Positions 37,130 to 48,400 of a stretch of DNA of 64,000 bases are shown here, piece after piece. How positions within the stretch are numbered: position 1 is the stretch's first letter; each line of letters starts with the position of its first letter. The notes below the pieces were generated by a model, which was given only the letters and a program-made list of their open reading frames with translations, was not told the origin of the DNA and did not search any database. The stretch is from Corallochytrium limacisporum (lineage: Eukaryota > Opisthokonta), in contig PDIP01000016.1 of the NCBI GenBank assembly GCA_002811645.1, positions 106,227 through 170,226 on the forward strand, given 5' to 3'. Position numbers and translations under genes: made by a program.

Positions 37130-39967
37130 TCACTCAAAGGCCCCCGGTGCCACAAAACTGAAGCCCTCGAAGAGGCTCTGCTCGGTGGCGGAAAGCTTTT
37201 GCCGCCCCGGTGTCATAATTGGCGGCTCGGACGTGAATTCGTCCTCGAAGTACCGCACGTCCCGGTCGTCGTTGAGCTTCGGCACAAACGCCGGCTTGAT
37301 TCGCAGATTTTCAACGTCGTCAAAGTTCATATCGGCAAAGAAAATGTGCTGCTTGATTTCGTCAGCATCCTGGCGGCTGGCACCCAGACGCTTGGTCGGG
37401 TCCTTAACCAGCAGAGATTGGATCAGGCTGCTCGCCTCCGGGCTCAGCCAACGCGGATAGTGCACGCGATTGCGCATGATATTCTCAAAGATTTCAACAT
37501 CATCTTCTCCTGGGAAGGGAGATTGACCAAGGATCATTTCGTAGACCAGCACGCCGAAAGACCACCAGTCGACCACGCGGGTGTACTGGTCCTCCTGCAA
37601 GATTTCAGGAGCAATGAATTCAGGAGTGCCGCAGAAGGTTCCCGTGGTGCGGTCCGTACCATCCTCGTTAAGCATGTTAAGCTTGCAGAGGCCATAATCG
37701 GCAATCTTGATGTGTCCGTGGCGGTCCAAGAGCAGATTGTCGAGCTTCAAGTCGCGATAGATAATGCCCTTGGAGTGCAAGTAGCCCAGGCCACACAGGA
37801 TCTCTGCGGAATAGAACTTACCACGGTCTTCACCAAAGATCTCCTGGTGAATGTGTAGCATGAGATCACCCCCATTGGCGTATTCCATGACGAAGCACAG
37901 GTGAGTGGGTGTCTGCAGGCAGGCATACAACTGCAGGAGGAAGGGATGGTAGCCCCCGATAGCTGCAAACACGCCCTTCTCCGTCTCAATGCCCTCAATC
38001 TCGTCCTGTTCAATGATGAACGTCTTCTTAAGGACCTTGATGGCGTAAAGACTGGTGCTGTTGTTGTGTTCGGACAAAATAACCTTGCCAAAGTTACCCT
38101 TACCCAGCACGGACACGAAAGTAAACTGGTCGATAGATACGTCCTTCTTCTTCTCTTCCGCATCCTTGGCGACAATCTTCTCCAGACTCTTGGCCCGCTG
38201 AACTTTGCCCTCCATTGCTTCCGTTGCGGTCGGGATTACGGGGACAGGGACTTCGACTGCTGTGACCTCAGATGCGGACGCGACGGACACAGCAATGGCT
38301 GCCGCGCGCTCTTGTGCCTCAATGTCCCCACCACTGTTGAGCATCTGTTCCGCCTTCTCACGGTTCAGGTCCATCAGAGAGGTCTGTCGACTGATCTGCT
38401 CCTCCAACGATGTTGCATCGTCATCGCCAGTCTCCACGGGCTCTGTCTGCGACAGGGCAAGCATCATCTCCAAGGTCATGCCACAGTAGTCCTTCACGTA
38501 CCGTTCACAGTTCTTGTGGCAGGTCAGGTTGCAGTGCTGGCACCGCCTTCCCTTGCCTCGGATGCCAACCACGAAGGCACCGCAATGGCAACAGAAGGCA
38601 GGTTTCAGACTCATGTGTGTAACCCAGGAATGAGGAATAGAGTGCCGCATGCCACCGATCTGCGGCGGATCGCCGGCGGCGCTGCTAACCTGTTGCGTCG
38701 CGGCGACAGCTAGGGAGTTTTCCTTGGCGCGCCGGGCTAGTCCTGCCAGACCCTCGCACTTGTCCACCAAATTGTGCAGACAACGGTAGTGGACGGTCTG
38801 GTTGCAGACCTCACACTTCAATCCCTGTCGTCCACTGCCACTCAACAGTTCCTTGCAGACGTGGCATTGCTTGACCTGGTAGAAGGCGGTTGGAATCAGG
38901 CGGTGTTCACTGACTATGGTGACCTTCTGTTTCATGACGTGACCCTGGCGTCTGATCTCGGGCACCACGGCCTCTGTAATCTCCGGATTCTCAAACCCAA
39001 GCTCTAGGCGGCAGGATCCTTCTGGTTCCACATTTACTGTGAGTCCACGACGAAGGGAATCGATGAGGTTTTGAAGGCGCACAAAAATCAAACCACAGAG
39101 CACCACCCCGTCAACATAGATCAATATCTCCAGTTCTTTTGACTTTTTGATGTTGAACTCGAAGCTTTCGTTAAACTTAGATGTCAAGTGTCCACGGTTG
39201 AGGAGGGCCTTCTGTGGCTTGGTGCTACCCAGCAGCTGATTGTCACAGCGGATTTCCACTACCATATGGTCCCGTTCGATCTTGCTGTCCTTGCTACGGT
39301 GGTTGGTTAGGGCGGCAGCACCCTTGTCACTCAAGCGTCCATCTGCCACGTTCTCAACAGAGTCAACCTTGAGGTAAAGCACGCCAGTCAGCGCTGCCCA
39401 CGCAGTGCGTTCCTTCTCGTACTGTGCGACGTTGAGGTGCTCCGGATTTGCGTTGTGCTTGGAGATTGCGTTGGAAAGAATCTGTTCCCGTTGCTGTGCT
39501 TCGTTCAGCTTCTTCAGAATAGGTTCAAGGCTGGCGCTGATCTGTTTCTGGCTGCGCTTGTCTGTTACAGGACCCATGCTGGCTTTGACCGTTTCCAACA
39601 TTTGTTCGATGCCCTTCTTTACGTTGACTTCGATCATGTACCGACGCTGTAGCTCGTGCAGCAGTTGTAAACGGTCCGTGAAGAGCACACTCTGGCGCTC
39701 GGGTGCCTTAAGCCTAAGGATTTCCATATTGTAGTAATTAATCTTTTCCTTGGCCTGCTTCAAATTATTCTCTGCCTCTTCCCGCGCGTCCTTCTCTTCC
39801 CGGGACTTGGGGGCCTTGTATGCGCTGAGGTAAGCCTCCGCTGCATTCTTCACCTTTGTCTCTTTAGCAATCAACCGTTGGTATCCAGCGATTCCTTCGA
39901 CAATTTCCTCTTCGGTCAATGTCGATTGAGAGCGGCGGTACGCGGCGGGCATAGCATCTAGCGACAT
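37130..39967 (-). CDS. PKC1: Protein kinase C, fungal Pkc1 type (HR1-HR1-C2-C1-C1-AGC kinase)
   Basis: 945 residues from the ATG at 39965-39967; the frame continues upstream only to a GTG. Order: two HR1 Rho-binding coiled coils (about residues 15-85 and 100-170), C2 domain (about 190-300), two C1 zinc fingers (about 350-400 and 445-500, each with the H-x12-C-x2-C pattern and conserved PTAF/KPAFC), then an AGC kinase. Kinase motifs: GKGNFGKV at about 622, AIKVLKK lysine, YRDLKLDN catalytic loop, DYG instead of DFG, activation-loop Thr about 777 (TGTFCGTPEF), turn motif Thr about 919 (IMTPG) and hydrophobic motif FEGFSF. The DYG motif and domain order are those of fungal Pkc1, which acts below Rho1 in cell-wall integrity. 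It converges on the SNF2 gene. Confidence 0.93.
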   Translation of the reverse strand: MSLDAMPAAYRRSQSTLTEEEIVEGIAGYQRLIAKETKVKNAAEAYLSAYKAPKSREEKDAREEAENNLKQAKEKINYYNMEILRLKAPERQSVLFTDRLQLLHELQRRYMIEVNVKKGIEQMLETVKASMGPVTDKRSQKQISASLEPILKKLNEAQQREQILSNAISKHNANPEHLNVAQYEKERTAWAALTGVLYLKVDSVENVADGRLSDKGAAALTNHRSKDSKIERDHMVVEIRCDNQLLGSTKPQKALLNRGHLTSKFNESFEFNIKKSKELEILIYVDGVVLCGLIFVRLQNLIDSLRRGLTVNVEPEGSCRLELGFENPEITEAVVPEIRRQGHVMKQKVTIVSEHRLIPTAFYQVKQCHVCKELLSGSGRQGLKCEVCNQTVHYRCLHNLVDKCEGLAGLARRAKENSLAVAATQQVSSAAGDPPQIGGMRHSIPHSWVTHMSLKPAFCCHCGAFVVGIRGKGRRCQHCNLTCHKNCERYVKDYCGMTLEMMLALSQTEPVETGDDDATSLEEQISRQTSLMDLNREKAEQMLNSGGDIEAQERAAAIAVSVASASEVTAVEVPVPVIPTATEAMEGKVQRAKSLEKIVAKDAEEKKKDVSIDQFTFVSVLGKGNFGKVILSEHNNSTSLYAIKVLKKTFIIEQDEIEGIETEKGVFAAIGGYHPFLLQLYACLQTPTHLCFVMEYANGGDLMLHIHQEIFGEDRGKFYSAEILCGLGYLHSKGIIYRDLKLDNLLLDRHGHIKIADYGLCKLNMLNEDGTDRTTGTFCGTPEFIAPEILQEDQYTRVVDWWSFGVLVYEMILGQSPFPGEDDVEIFENIMRNRVHYPRWLSPEASSLIQSLLVKDPTKRLGASRQDADEIKQHIFFADMNFDDVENLRIKPAFVPKLNDDRDVRYFEDEFTSEPPIMTPGRQKLSATEQSLFEGFSFVAPGAFE

Positions 39968-41123
39968 GTTGCTGCCGGCTTCTTTGGCCCGATTGACCTG
40001 AACGTGCACAATGGCAGTTCTTTTCTTAACACTGCTACTTCCCGTCACTTTGACTGGTTACTGATATCTACACACGACGACCACCACACTTATCAAGCAC
40101 CTGTGTACGAAGTATAATTTCAACGCTTTCTCCAAGAACTTTTACCACCGTTACATCACCAATTCCAAGTAGCTGATTCTTAAGAGTAATCTGCTGTTTT
40201 GATCAGAAACACCAAGTGCTAAGCAACAATTGGCTTTTTATTTTCTATTTCGCTTCTCAATGTCACTCCGGCCTGTAGTCACGTTACCAAGTCTTCTCTC
40301 GTTACTTGGTCGAAGTGGAAGGAAAACAAATTTTATCCTGATCTCTGCCTTTGTGTGTGTGTGTGCGCTTCTCTCTGCCATACCCGGTGGCTTGCTACCG
40401 TGCTACCCTCTCCCACCGCCCGGGTCTCTTGTCTCTTCTTCTCCAGTCCCCCTTCTCTGTGTGCGCTACCGTTGCCAATCGCTTCTCCGTTGTGCAGGCC
40501 CACCCCTTTGCCCAGCTACAAGTGCTCCCTCGCTTCCTTGGGACCCCCGGATAAAGGTTTAGGGGGGTGGGGGGGTGGCCACTCCGGGCCTCCTCGCAAC
40601 CGTAGGAAAACGGTAAGTTGGCTATAGAAACGGAAAGTACAAGCGCGGGGATGAGGAAGCGCAGAGGGGCCGACCGCGCAGGCCGAGAGCAAGGGAACGC
40701 ACAGCAAAAAGTAAAGGCCAAAAAGAACCGCGAAGCGTCCTGACGGGCAACTCGGTCATGATGTCCATATCTAAGCAAATCGAATAGTGTAGCCTTGATA
40801 TTGAATAGACTGCATAAAAAATTTGACTGCGTGGTCTCTAGTATATCTACGAAGGTACGAGCCTTCTTGAAGAAAGGCAGGAAGCGGCGTTCCACCCCAC
40901 CCCCCCGGGCCTTCTCTAAACCCCTTGAGATCCCCTAAACGGGGCTTTCGGGGCCTGCGATTGGATAGTTTCCAGCGAATCAGAGATATGGAGGAGGGGG
41001 GAGGCACCTCGAGGATTCTACGCAACCCGTTTTCTTACTCTTAAGGTCTGGTACAATGCACGCGCCATCGGTACTCGTCGTGGGGCATCAACCACAAAAA
41101 AGTTTTCCAGCCTTCGGTTCTTT
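39968..41123. other. Promoter region of Pkc1 and 3' region of the GT8 gene
   Basis: About 1.16 kb between two minus-strand genes. CT/GT-rich near 40340-40460 with a short TG repeat, and G-rich runs near 40560-40580 and C-rich runs near 40898-40907. Open frames on either strand lack ATG starts or protein-like composition. Confidence 0.5.
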
Positions 41124-42851
41124 CTACGGCAGTCCCAGTATGTCATATGCCATGTCGTCGTGTAACTTTGCACGGCGGTGGGGACTGGCACGTTCATCTA
41201 GGGGCAAGGTCTGATCCTCTGCTTTCCATTTCTTGGTGGCCGCGGACAAGATAGTCAGGGCATCATCGCTAAAGTCTAGCATACTGCAATTGATGACTTC
41301 GTCAGTGGGGCGGGCGTGTGGCTGACTGAGCAAGCTAGGTGGCAGCAAGTTCGACTCCGTATGGCATTGTTGCCCTTGGGTTTGGGTGCCCGTAAGCTTA
41401 GATTTTGCCTTCTTAGTGTTGGCAACTCCCAATACGTGGTACTCATCCCAAATCTTGTAACTCTTGCATCCTTTTGCGACTCGCAAGTCATTGTCCATTA
41501 TCCAAGGCTTGTTGGCACACGACCAGTGCAATATAGAAGCTCCGTCCACCTTATGGTCAAGGCACCTCATGCAGCCCATGTCAAAGGTGTTCCACTTGTG
41601 ACTCAAGGGATAGCTCTTTCCTGCGAACATCAGGACAATCGGCGGCATCGTGACCAGGTCCCAGATAAACATTTTCTTGTGAACACGGTAGAGTTTTTCA
41701 ATGTGCCGGGTCACGCGATGGTACCGCCAGGCACCCAGGTCAATCAGCATGGTGCCCGGGTTGCTGGGACATTTTGTGGCTACCTCCCAGAAAGCATCCG
41801 ATACTGGGGTGCCCCAGAAGTTTCGTTTGTTGAAGTAGTTATACATGATCGGGGGCCAGCAGCTCGGATGCGCCTGGCATTTGACCTGCGCCATGCCTAC
41901 AACCTTCCCGTCAATATCACTGCGGTACATGTCTTCGATATCACCCAGAACCAGGGTGTCTGTGTCCAAATAAACGACGCGAGGGATACACATGGGCAGC
42001 ATACTAGACACGTAGAACCGCGCGAAGTTTAGTGGTGATGCCAAACGTTGTGTTGAGGTCCATCCCATCAACACCTTCTCAACGTGGTCCGAAATAAATT
42101 CATAAATGTGAAACTTAACGCCCGGGAACAGATTATTGAGGCACCGCATGGATTCGTCAAAGGTCTGCGGGGGGTCCTCTTCCCCTACCAACCCAAGCTC
42201 CGGATTGTGGCACTCAGGAATCTTATTGATCTTCTTCCACGTGAACAGATGGTCCATCGTCACAATGTGGATAACTAACCGTTCTTCAGCACATGGATAA
42301 TTGTAGATCACACTGTTTATGAGGGTGAGCATACCGTCAGTGACGCCCGCATCGCCTGCAACGAGGACGTGCACGTAGTCTGGGTCGCACATGCTTTGCA
42401 AAGGCATACCGTGGTCAGTACGAACTAATTGTGACCGTTCTTCCGACCAGACATCCTCCGTATATTCAAGACGCTCCGGCTCACATTCACCGCGATCTAG
42501 TCCCGCCATAGTTTCGTGGAGATCATGGACCTTCGGATTGTAGTCGTAAACCTGAGGAGTTGTAATACCTGAGCATGCTTCCGTTCGTAGTGTTCCGAAT
42601 CCCATAAACAGAGCAACGCGATCAAACAACGGAGCCCCCCAGCCGCTCTTGTACACACCGTATTTGGTGCCTGACCCGGGCCTGTCGATGGCATTGGCGT
42701 AAGAAATCCATAGCGTAGGGAAAACCAATATTACAAAAGCAACAAAAGCTACGCCAAATAAGCGCATTGACAGGAAGGGACCGCTAGATCTTGCCCGCAG
42801 GAGCATGCGCCGCAAACCGAGTGGCAGGAATTCATATTCTTCTATCCCCAT
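41124..42851 (-). CDS. GT8-family glycosyltransferase, type II membrane protein
   Basis: 575 residues from the ATG at 42849-42851; the frame extends 60 nt upstream only to a GTG. A short cytoplasmic tail with arginines is followed by one hydrophobic helix at about residues 30-51 (LFGVAFVAFVILVFPTLWI), the anchor of a Golgi type II enzyme. The lumenal catalytic domain has the GT-A features of family 8: VHVLVAGDAGV start, NFARFYVSSMLP, the metal-binding DxD in YLDTDTLVLGDI, and the HxxxxxKPW motif (LHWSCANKPW) that closes the GT8 active site. Family 8 includes galactosyl-, xylosyl- and glucuronosyltransferases, and LARGE and GXYLT relatives. The donor and acceptor cannot be named from the sequence. 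The last 80 residues are polar and probably disordered. Confidence 0.82.
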   Translation of the reverse strand: MGIEEYEFLPLGLRRMLLRARSSGPFLSMRLFGVAFVAFVILVFPTLWISYANAIDRPGSGTKYGVYKSGWGAPLFDRVALFMGFGTLRTEACSGITTPQVYDYNPKVHDLHETMAGLDRGECEPERLEYTEDVWSEERSQLVRTDHGMPLQSMCDPDYVHVLVAGDAGVTDGMLTLINSVIYNYPCAEERLVIHIVTMDHLFTWKKINKIPECHNPELGLVGEEDPPQTFDESMRCLNNLFPGVKFHIYEFISDHVEKVLMGWTSTQRLASPLNFARFYVSSMLPMCIPRVVYLDTDTLVLGDIEDMYRSDIDGKVVGMAQVKCQAHPSCWPPIMYNYFNKRNFWGTPVSDAFWEVATKCPSNPGTMLIDLGAWRYHRVTRHIEKLYRVHKKMFIWDLVTMPPIVLMFAGKSYPLSHKWNTFDMGCMRCLDHKVDGASILHWSCANKPWIMDNDLRVAKGCKSYKIWDEYHVLGVANTKKAKSKLTGTQTQGQQCHTESNLLPPSLLSQPHARPTDEVINCSMLDFSDDALTILSAATKKWKAEDQTLPLDERASPHRRAKLHDDMAYDILGLP

Positions 42852-44522
42852 AGTTCTTGAACTATGATCTTCATAATTAACAGACGTCCAAGCTACCGAC
42901 ACCCTTTGCACTTGGAGCCGAACATAATTCCTACCCGGCTGTGTGTACGCTCCGTTCTTTCCTACCAGATCGTTTCGGTTTCCCAGGTTCGTGAATTTTA
43001 CGTGGGAAATGCTTCATCATCCCTGCAGATTCGTATTCAGCGAGCCTTAAATACACTCACGCTCGACAGCACCGATGAGCGTGGGGGGCCCCCGCAAGCT
43101 CTCCTGTCCTTGCCGCCAAGCGAAAATCATCACAGTCCGATTTTGGCTCCGTGTGCTTTAAAATCATATTAATCAAATATGTCAAACTCATGAGTTTGAT
43201 TCCTATGCAAATGTGACAATTCGACACATGTTGTTGCCAATAATATCCACAGATTGACCAATTTGATTAAAATCAGTTTCCACTAGTTCGTACGCACCAC
43301 AAATCCCATTGCTAGTGCACCTTTGTTCCGTTACTCCCTGTAGTAGTTCTATGTACAACACTTTAAAGAGAAAGTCGTTTACAGTTCTATTCAACGTAGT
43401 AGGGTGGAATCATTGACGACACATATCCATGCAAGCGGCATGGTGGCCCCGTTACATCACCGTATGTTCACTACTGGCAACCCCCCCTATTTTCCGGGAC
43501 GTTGGGCCCGCTCTTCCGGGGTCAGTTTTCGGAAATGCGGCCAAAGGTGCACGCTGCGTTCTGCCCAAACGTGCCACACAGTAACACCGCGGTGTGGAGC
43601 GGCCCATTGTTTCAGTACACACGTAAAACCGGATCTGGACGCGAGCGACGCAAGGAAAAAGGAACATTTTTGTGGGCTCTGTGTGAGAACATGGTCATAC
43701 CAAAAGTACCAGATTTGCGCAATAGACGGTGAGGGATGAGGTAAAGGGGTCACGACGGGTGCCACCCACACCCTACATCCAAATGCGTCGCGTTGGAGAG
43801 AGACTTGTGTATTAATTATGTATACATTTAAAGTAACATCTGCGCTATGCGATGGCGACCGGTTGGTCCAAATCTGTTGGACAGAGGGAGAGAGAGGAAG
43901 CGAGAATGGCTGAGGTAGGTCTTGAGGGAAAGGACCAACACCATTGCGAGATATTGTGGTATAGTGAGAAGAAGAGGAATACCTTCTAAACTAGAATAAA
44001 TACATTGGCTATGCAAAACACAATGTTCTCAATTATGGTCACTCGTTGTAGGTATGTACATATCGACAAGCCTGGAATTCCTGGCAGCCCGAAGAGGGGA
44101 AATTTTGAGGTTTGCTTCGTACTACAGGGTCATGAATTGCCCGAATTGTCCTCGACTATCCATACACGCACTACCAGGTTTGTTCTAATTTGGTGCGCAC
44201 CGATTGTTGGTCTCGTTGTCGCTTGACTCCCGCCTCCCCAGCTGCCTGCCCTCCCGGTGCAAGCTTCGAGCTCGCCCAACTCACTAGCCTAAGCGGGCAG
44301 CTGCGAACTCTGGGCCCAAAGCTTCTTTGGCCTGGCCTCAACTTCACTTGTGGGCGGCATGGGGGATATTGGGTGTTCCCAGGAGGTTTTATCTCCCTTT
44401 CTCGTTCCCTATGATTTGGCGGTTTAGGGTTTTCCATGGAAGGGATAAATGTGGACAATTTCACTTTTACTTGTGTCGTTGGGGGTGCCAGAGTTACTGT
44501 GATTCGAAGAGACCGGGTGGGG

Positions 44523-44741
44523 NNNNNNNNNNNNNNNNNNNNNNNNNNNNNNNNNNNNNNNNNNNNNNNNNNNNNNNNNNNNNNNNNNNNNNNNNNNNNN
44601 NNNNNNNNNNNNNNNNNNNNNNNNNNNNNNNNNNNNNNNNNNNNNNNNNNNNNNNNNNNNNNNNNNNNNNNNNNNNNNNNNNNNNNNNNNNNNNNNNNNN
44701 NNNNNNNNNNNNNNNNNNNNNNNNNNNNNNNNNNNNNNNNN
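44523..44741. other. Assembly gap (219 N)
   Basis: 219 undetermined bases. The flanks are G rich: GGGTGGGG on the left, and G7-AA-G11 on the right. Confidence 0.99.
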
Positions 44742-44884
44742 GGGGGGGAAGGGGGGGGGGGAGTGTGGAGCCGGAGGGCCGGGGGGGCGAATGATGAAGC
44801 ATTTCTCTTGGGGAAAGGGCATAAATTATAGATGAATCTCAAAAGAACAAAGATTTCCCCGGCGAGTCATTAAAAAAAAGGAAT

Positions 44885-44902
44885 ACGTTCAGTACTGAAC
44901 GT
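44885..44902. repeat. 18-bp perfect palindrome, possible regulator site
   Basis: ACGTTCAGTACTGAACGT reads the same on both strands. It overlaps GAACGTTC and is followed by CAGAA and CCGTTCC, giving several TTC/GAA units like a loose heat-shock-type element. It lies 515 bp before the Cu-ATPase start. Binding by any factor is inference. Confidence 0.45.
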
Positions 44903-45416
44903 TCAGAATGGACCGTTCCGGGAGGAGATTGGACACCGCGATGTGCGCAACTTTTAGTTATAGACCGGCACAAAGGCGACTTGCGAGTCTATGGGCGCTT
45001 TGCTGACCGAGACATTCGGACGCAGCTCATTCGTTGGCCTGGTCCCGGACTCGCCCAGTTGCACAGCCAGACTCTCTCCCTTGCTGCGCACATCAACAGC
45101 TCAATGCCACGTTTTCATATGCATGACACGGCGTTCGCGACTCACGAACCCAAAGTGCTTACGGGAAGTTCGTGTGAGTGTATGGTCTCTTGGGACAATC
45201 CATGTCACGATGGAGAGCTATTCGGACCAACTAGCCAGCCACTAGCCAATACCGTGAGCGTGATCTTGTAGAATAGTGGAAGTGCACAAGAAGAACAAAA
45301 ATGAAATAGCAAAGGATACTGGTTTAAAGAACCATTTGGAAAATAGTAACTAAGCAAAAACTTAAAGAACCTTTCGGACGATAGGAGTAGAGTGCTCGAC
45401 ACAGCCTCTCTCAGCC

Positions 45417-48400
45417 ATGGCAGCTGTGACCTCTGTCATTGCCATCGAGGGCATGACATGCCAAAGTTGCGTGAAGACCATCAGTAAGACTTTGGAGGAT
45501 GAAGTCCCAAACAAAATTCAGAGCTTTGTGGTCAGCCTCAAAGAGAACCAGGCAACAGTCCAACACTACCCAGAAATACTAACGGCCAATGAAATTAGCC
45601 AGATCATATACGAACTGGGGTTCGATACAGAGGTCAAAGTAGATGGTGCTATGAACAATGTTCTTACGGACACATCTCCGAGCACAGCTACTGCAGTCAT
45701 TAAAGTAGAGGGTATGACCTGCATGAGCTGTGTAAAGAGCATTATCATGACCCTGAAAGATATGGATGGTGTTAGCGAATATGACGTCAGCCTAGAACAC
45801 GAAAGGGCCACCATCAAGTACAAGCCAGCACAAGTCACCGCGGAAAAGCTTGCAGAAGAAATTTATGAAATGGGGTTTGATACACAGGTAATGGATTCCG
45901 GGTTGGGAGACAGCTGTGCTGCTACAACCAGCTCTACCACACCTACAGCGATTACCTTTACCATTGGCATCGAGGGCATGACCTGCATGAGCTGTGTGAA
46001 GAGCATCAGTGCCACCGTCAAGGACCTTCCAGGCATGCTGGATTTTCATGTTGATCTTGCGGGCAAAGCGGGCACATTTACAATTGATCCTACCCGGCTG
46101 ACACAGAAAAAGATTGAGCAAGAGATCTACGACTGTGGCTTTGACATTGTGTCATCAGGACCAGCTTCTCAGAATAATGATGCCCCTCCGGACTATACCA
46201 GCACGGAATATTTGGACGGCACCAACGACACTGTGGGTCTTCTCAACGGATCGGTAAAGAAGAACGCAGGCAAAGCCAGTGTGACAGGGTCAGCGGCCAC
46301 TCCGAGCCATCGTGGCAGTGTAGGGAGCGGCAAGGATAAGGTTCCTGCTGCTGTTACAGTTAACCTGGACAGTGCAGACAAGTGTGCCATCGGAATCGGT
46401 GGCATGACTTGCGCAAGCTGCGTTGCATCCATTGAACGCGAATTGTTAAAGGCTCCTGGCGTGCTTCAGGTCCGTGTCGCCCTGCTGGCAGAGCGTGGCG
46501 AAATCTGGTATGATTCGGCCGTGACCACTCCGCAACAGATCGCAGAAGAGATTCGGGACATTGGTTTCGATGCGTACGAGCAGGACGTTACCAGTGAGGA
46601 GCCCGGTGTTGTGAACCTAACAATCAAGGGGATGACATGCAGCAGTTGTGTGCATCTAATTGAGAGCCAGCTGATGAAGAAGAACGGTATGACTGAGGTA
46701 AAGGTGGCCTTGCCCACCGAAAAAGCCTTCATTCGCTTTGATCCGAAAGTACTCGGTGCCCGTGACTGCATTGATATGATCAATGACCTCGGCTTTGAGG
46801 CCTCATTGGCATCTGAGGACGACTCTCACGACCATGCAGCTATGCACAAGGCCGAACTGAACAAGTGGATAATGCGTCTGGTAGTTTCTGCCATCTTTGC
46901 CCTCGTCAACATCTTCCTGCTGTACATTGTGCCCCACGTTGGTAACGGAAAAGAGTTCCTAGAGCATGAACCGATCCGGGGCGTTAGCAATGACAACATT
47001 CTCGCCTTCCTGGCCTCAACTCCGGTGCAATTCGGCGTCGGCTGGGGCTTCTACGTCTCCGCCTGGAAGAGCCTGAAGCACGGAAGTCCCAATATGGACA
47101 TGCTGATCACCCTGGGTACTTCCTCTGCGTATTTCTATTCACTTGCCGTGATCTTTAATGCCATCATCTACGGCGAGGATGCTCCGCAAACCTTCTTCGA
47201 GACTTCGGTCATGCTTTACACTTTCGTCTGCCTTGGTCGCGTGCTCGAGCACATTGCTAAGGCCCGCACTAGCGATGCCATCACCAAGTTACTGGATCTG
47301 CAGGCCAAGGATGCCGTATTGGTGGAATTAGTCCAAGATTATGCCACCAAGAAAGTGTCCTTGGCTCAGTCCATCGTACAAGAGACAGTTATTTACGCCA
47401 AGTTGATCCAACACGGTGACTTGCTCAAGATTGTGCCCGGTGCCACAGTTCCCGCCGATGGCACCGTCGTAAAAGGTACATCTGACGTCGACGAGGCCAT
47501 GATCACTGGAGAGAGCCTTCCCGTGCATAAGGACGTGGGCGACAGTGTGATTGGAGGCACCATCAATAGGACTGGTGTCTTCATCATGCGAGCGGATGCG
47601 GTCGGATCTGAAACAGCACTTAATCGCATCGTTTCTCTGGTCGAACAGGCACAGACATCCAAAGCACCAATCCAGCGGATGGCCGACCGTGTCGCGTCCT
47701 ATTTCACTCCTGCCATCATCTCTCTGTCCCTGCTGACGTTTGTGGTCTGGTACTGTGTGCTGCGCCAAGGCGCATTGAACCACCTAGACGCGACTCAATC
47801 GAGTCTGAAGAGTAAACTTATGCAGCACGGTGACTGCGAGTTGGCCCTGTTGTTTGGCATCTCTGTGATGGTCATTGCCTGCCCGTGCACTCTTGGTCTC
47901 GCCACTCCGACCGCTGTTATGGTTGGCTCCGGTCTTGGTGCACGCATGGGCATTCTAATCAAGGGTGGTGAACCACTGGAACGCGCCAGCGAGGTTACCG
48001 CTGTCGTCTTTGACAAAACCGGTACACTGACTGTCGGCGAGCCAGAGGTTGTCAATCTGCATCGCATGGACCAACAGGAACAGAGCAGCGCCGAGAAGAA
48101 CGAATCGATCACGAAAGTGCCGGTCATGGACGAGAAGTACTTGCTCCGACTGATGTGGACCGCAGAGCATGGTAGCGAGCATCCGCTCGGTGTGGCCATC
48201 GTACGCTTCTGTGAATTCCGACTGTCCGGACGGTCTGTGCATGACGTTCTCGACGAAGAGCACCGCAGTAAACAACTCAAGGCCGCATCCAATGAATTCT
48301 TACTGCCCATGGCCTCGTTTGAGGCTGTACCTGGCTACGGAGTTGAGGCACTAGTCGATGGACGACAGGTCCTTGTCGGTACAACGCGCCTGTTTGCAAA

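Larger units (their letters stand above)
42852..45416. other. Gene-poor region with an assembly gap
   Basis: 2.6 kb between divergent genes (GT8 minus, Cu-ATPase plus). Holds a 219-base N gap, G-rich flanks of that gap and an 18-bp perfect palindrome at 44885-44902. Small frames (for example 43404-43739 and 44981-45271) have no recognisable domain. The last few hundred bases should hold the Cu-ATPase promoter. Confidence 0.55.

Noticed and set aside
37109-37858. 249-codon plus-strand frame antisense to the Pkc1 kinase domain
   Set aside because: Opposite strand of conserved kinase motifs; no domain. The same holds for the 270-codon frame at 37901-38713.
40395-40895. 166-codon minus-strand frame upstream of Pkc1
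   Set aside because: Begins with GTG rather than ATG and has no domain.
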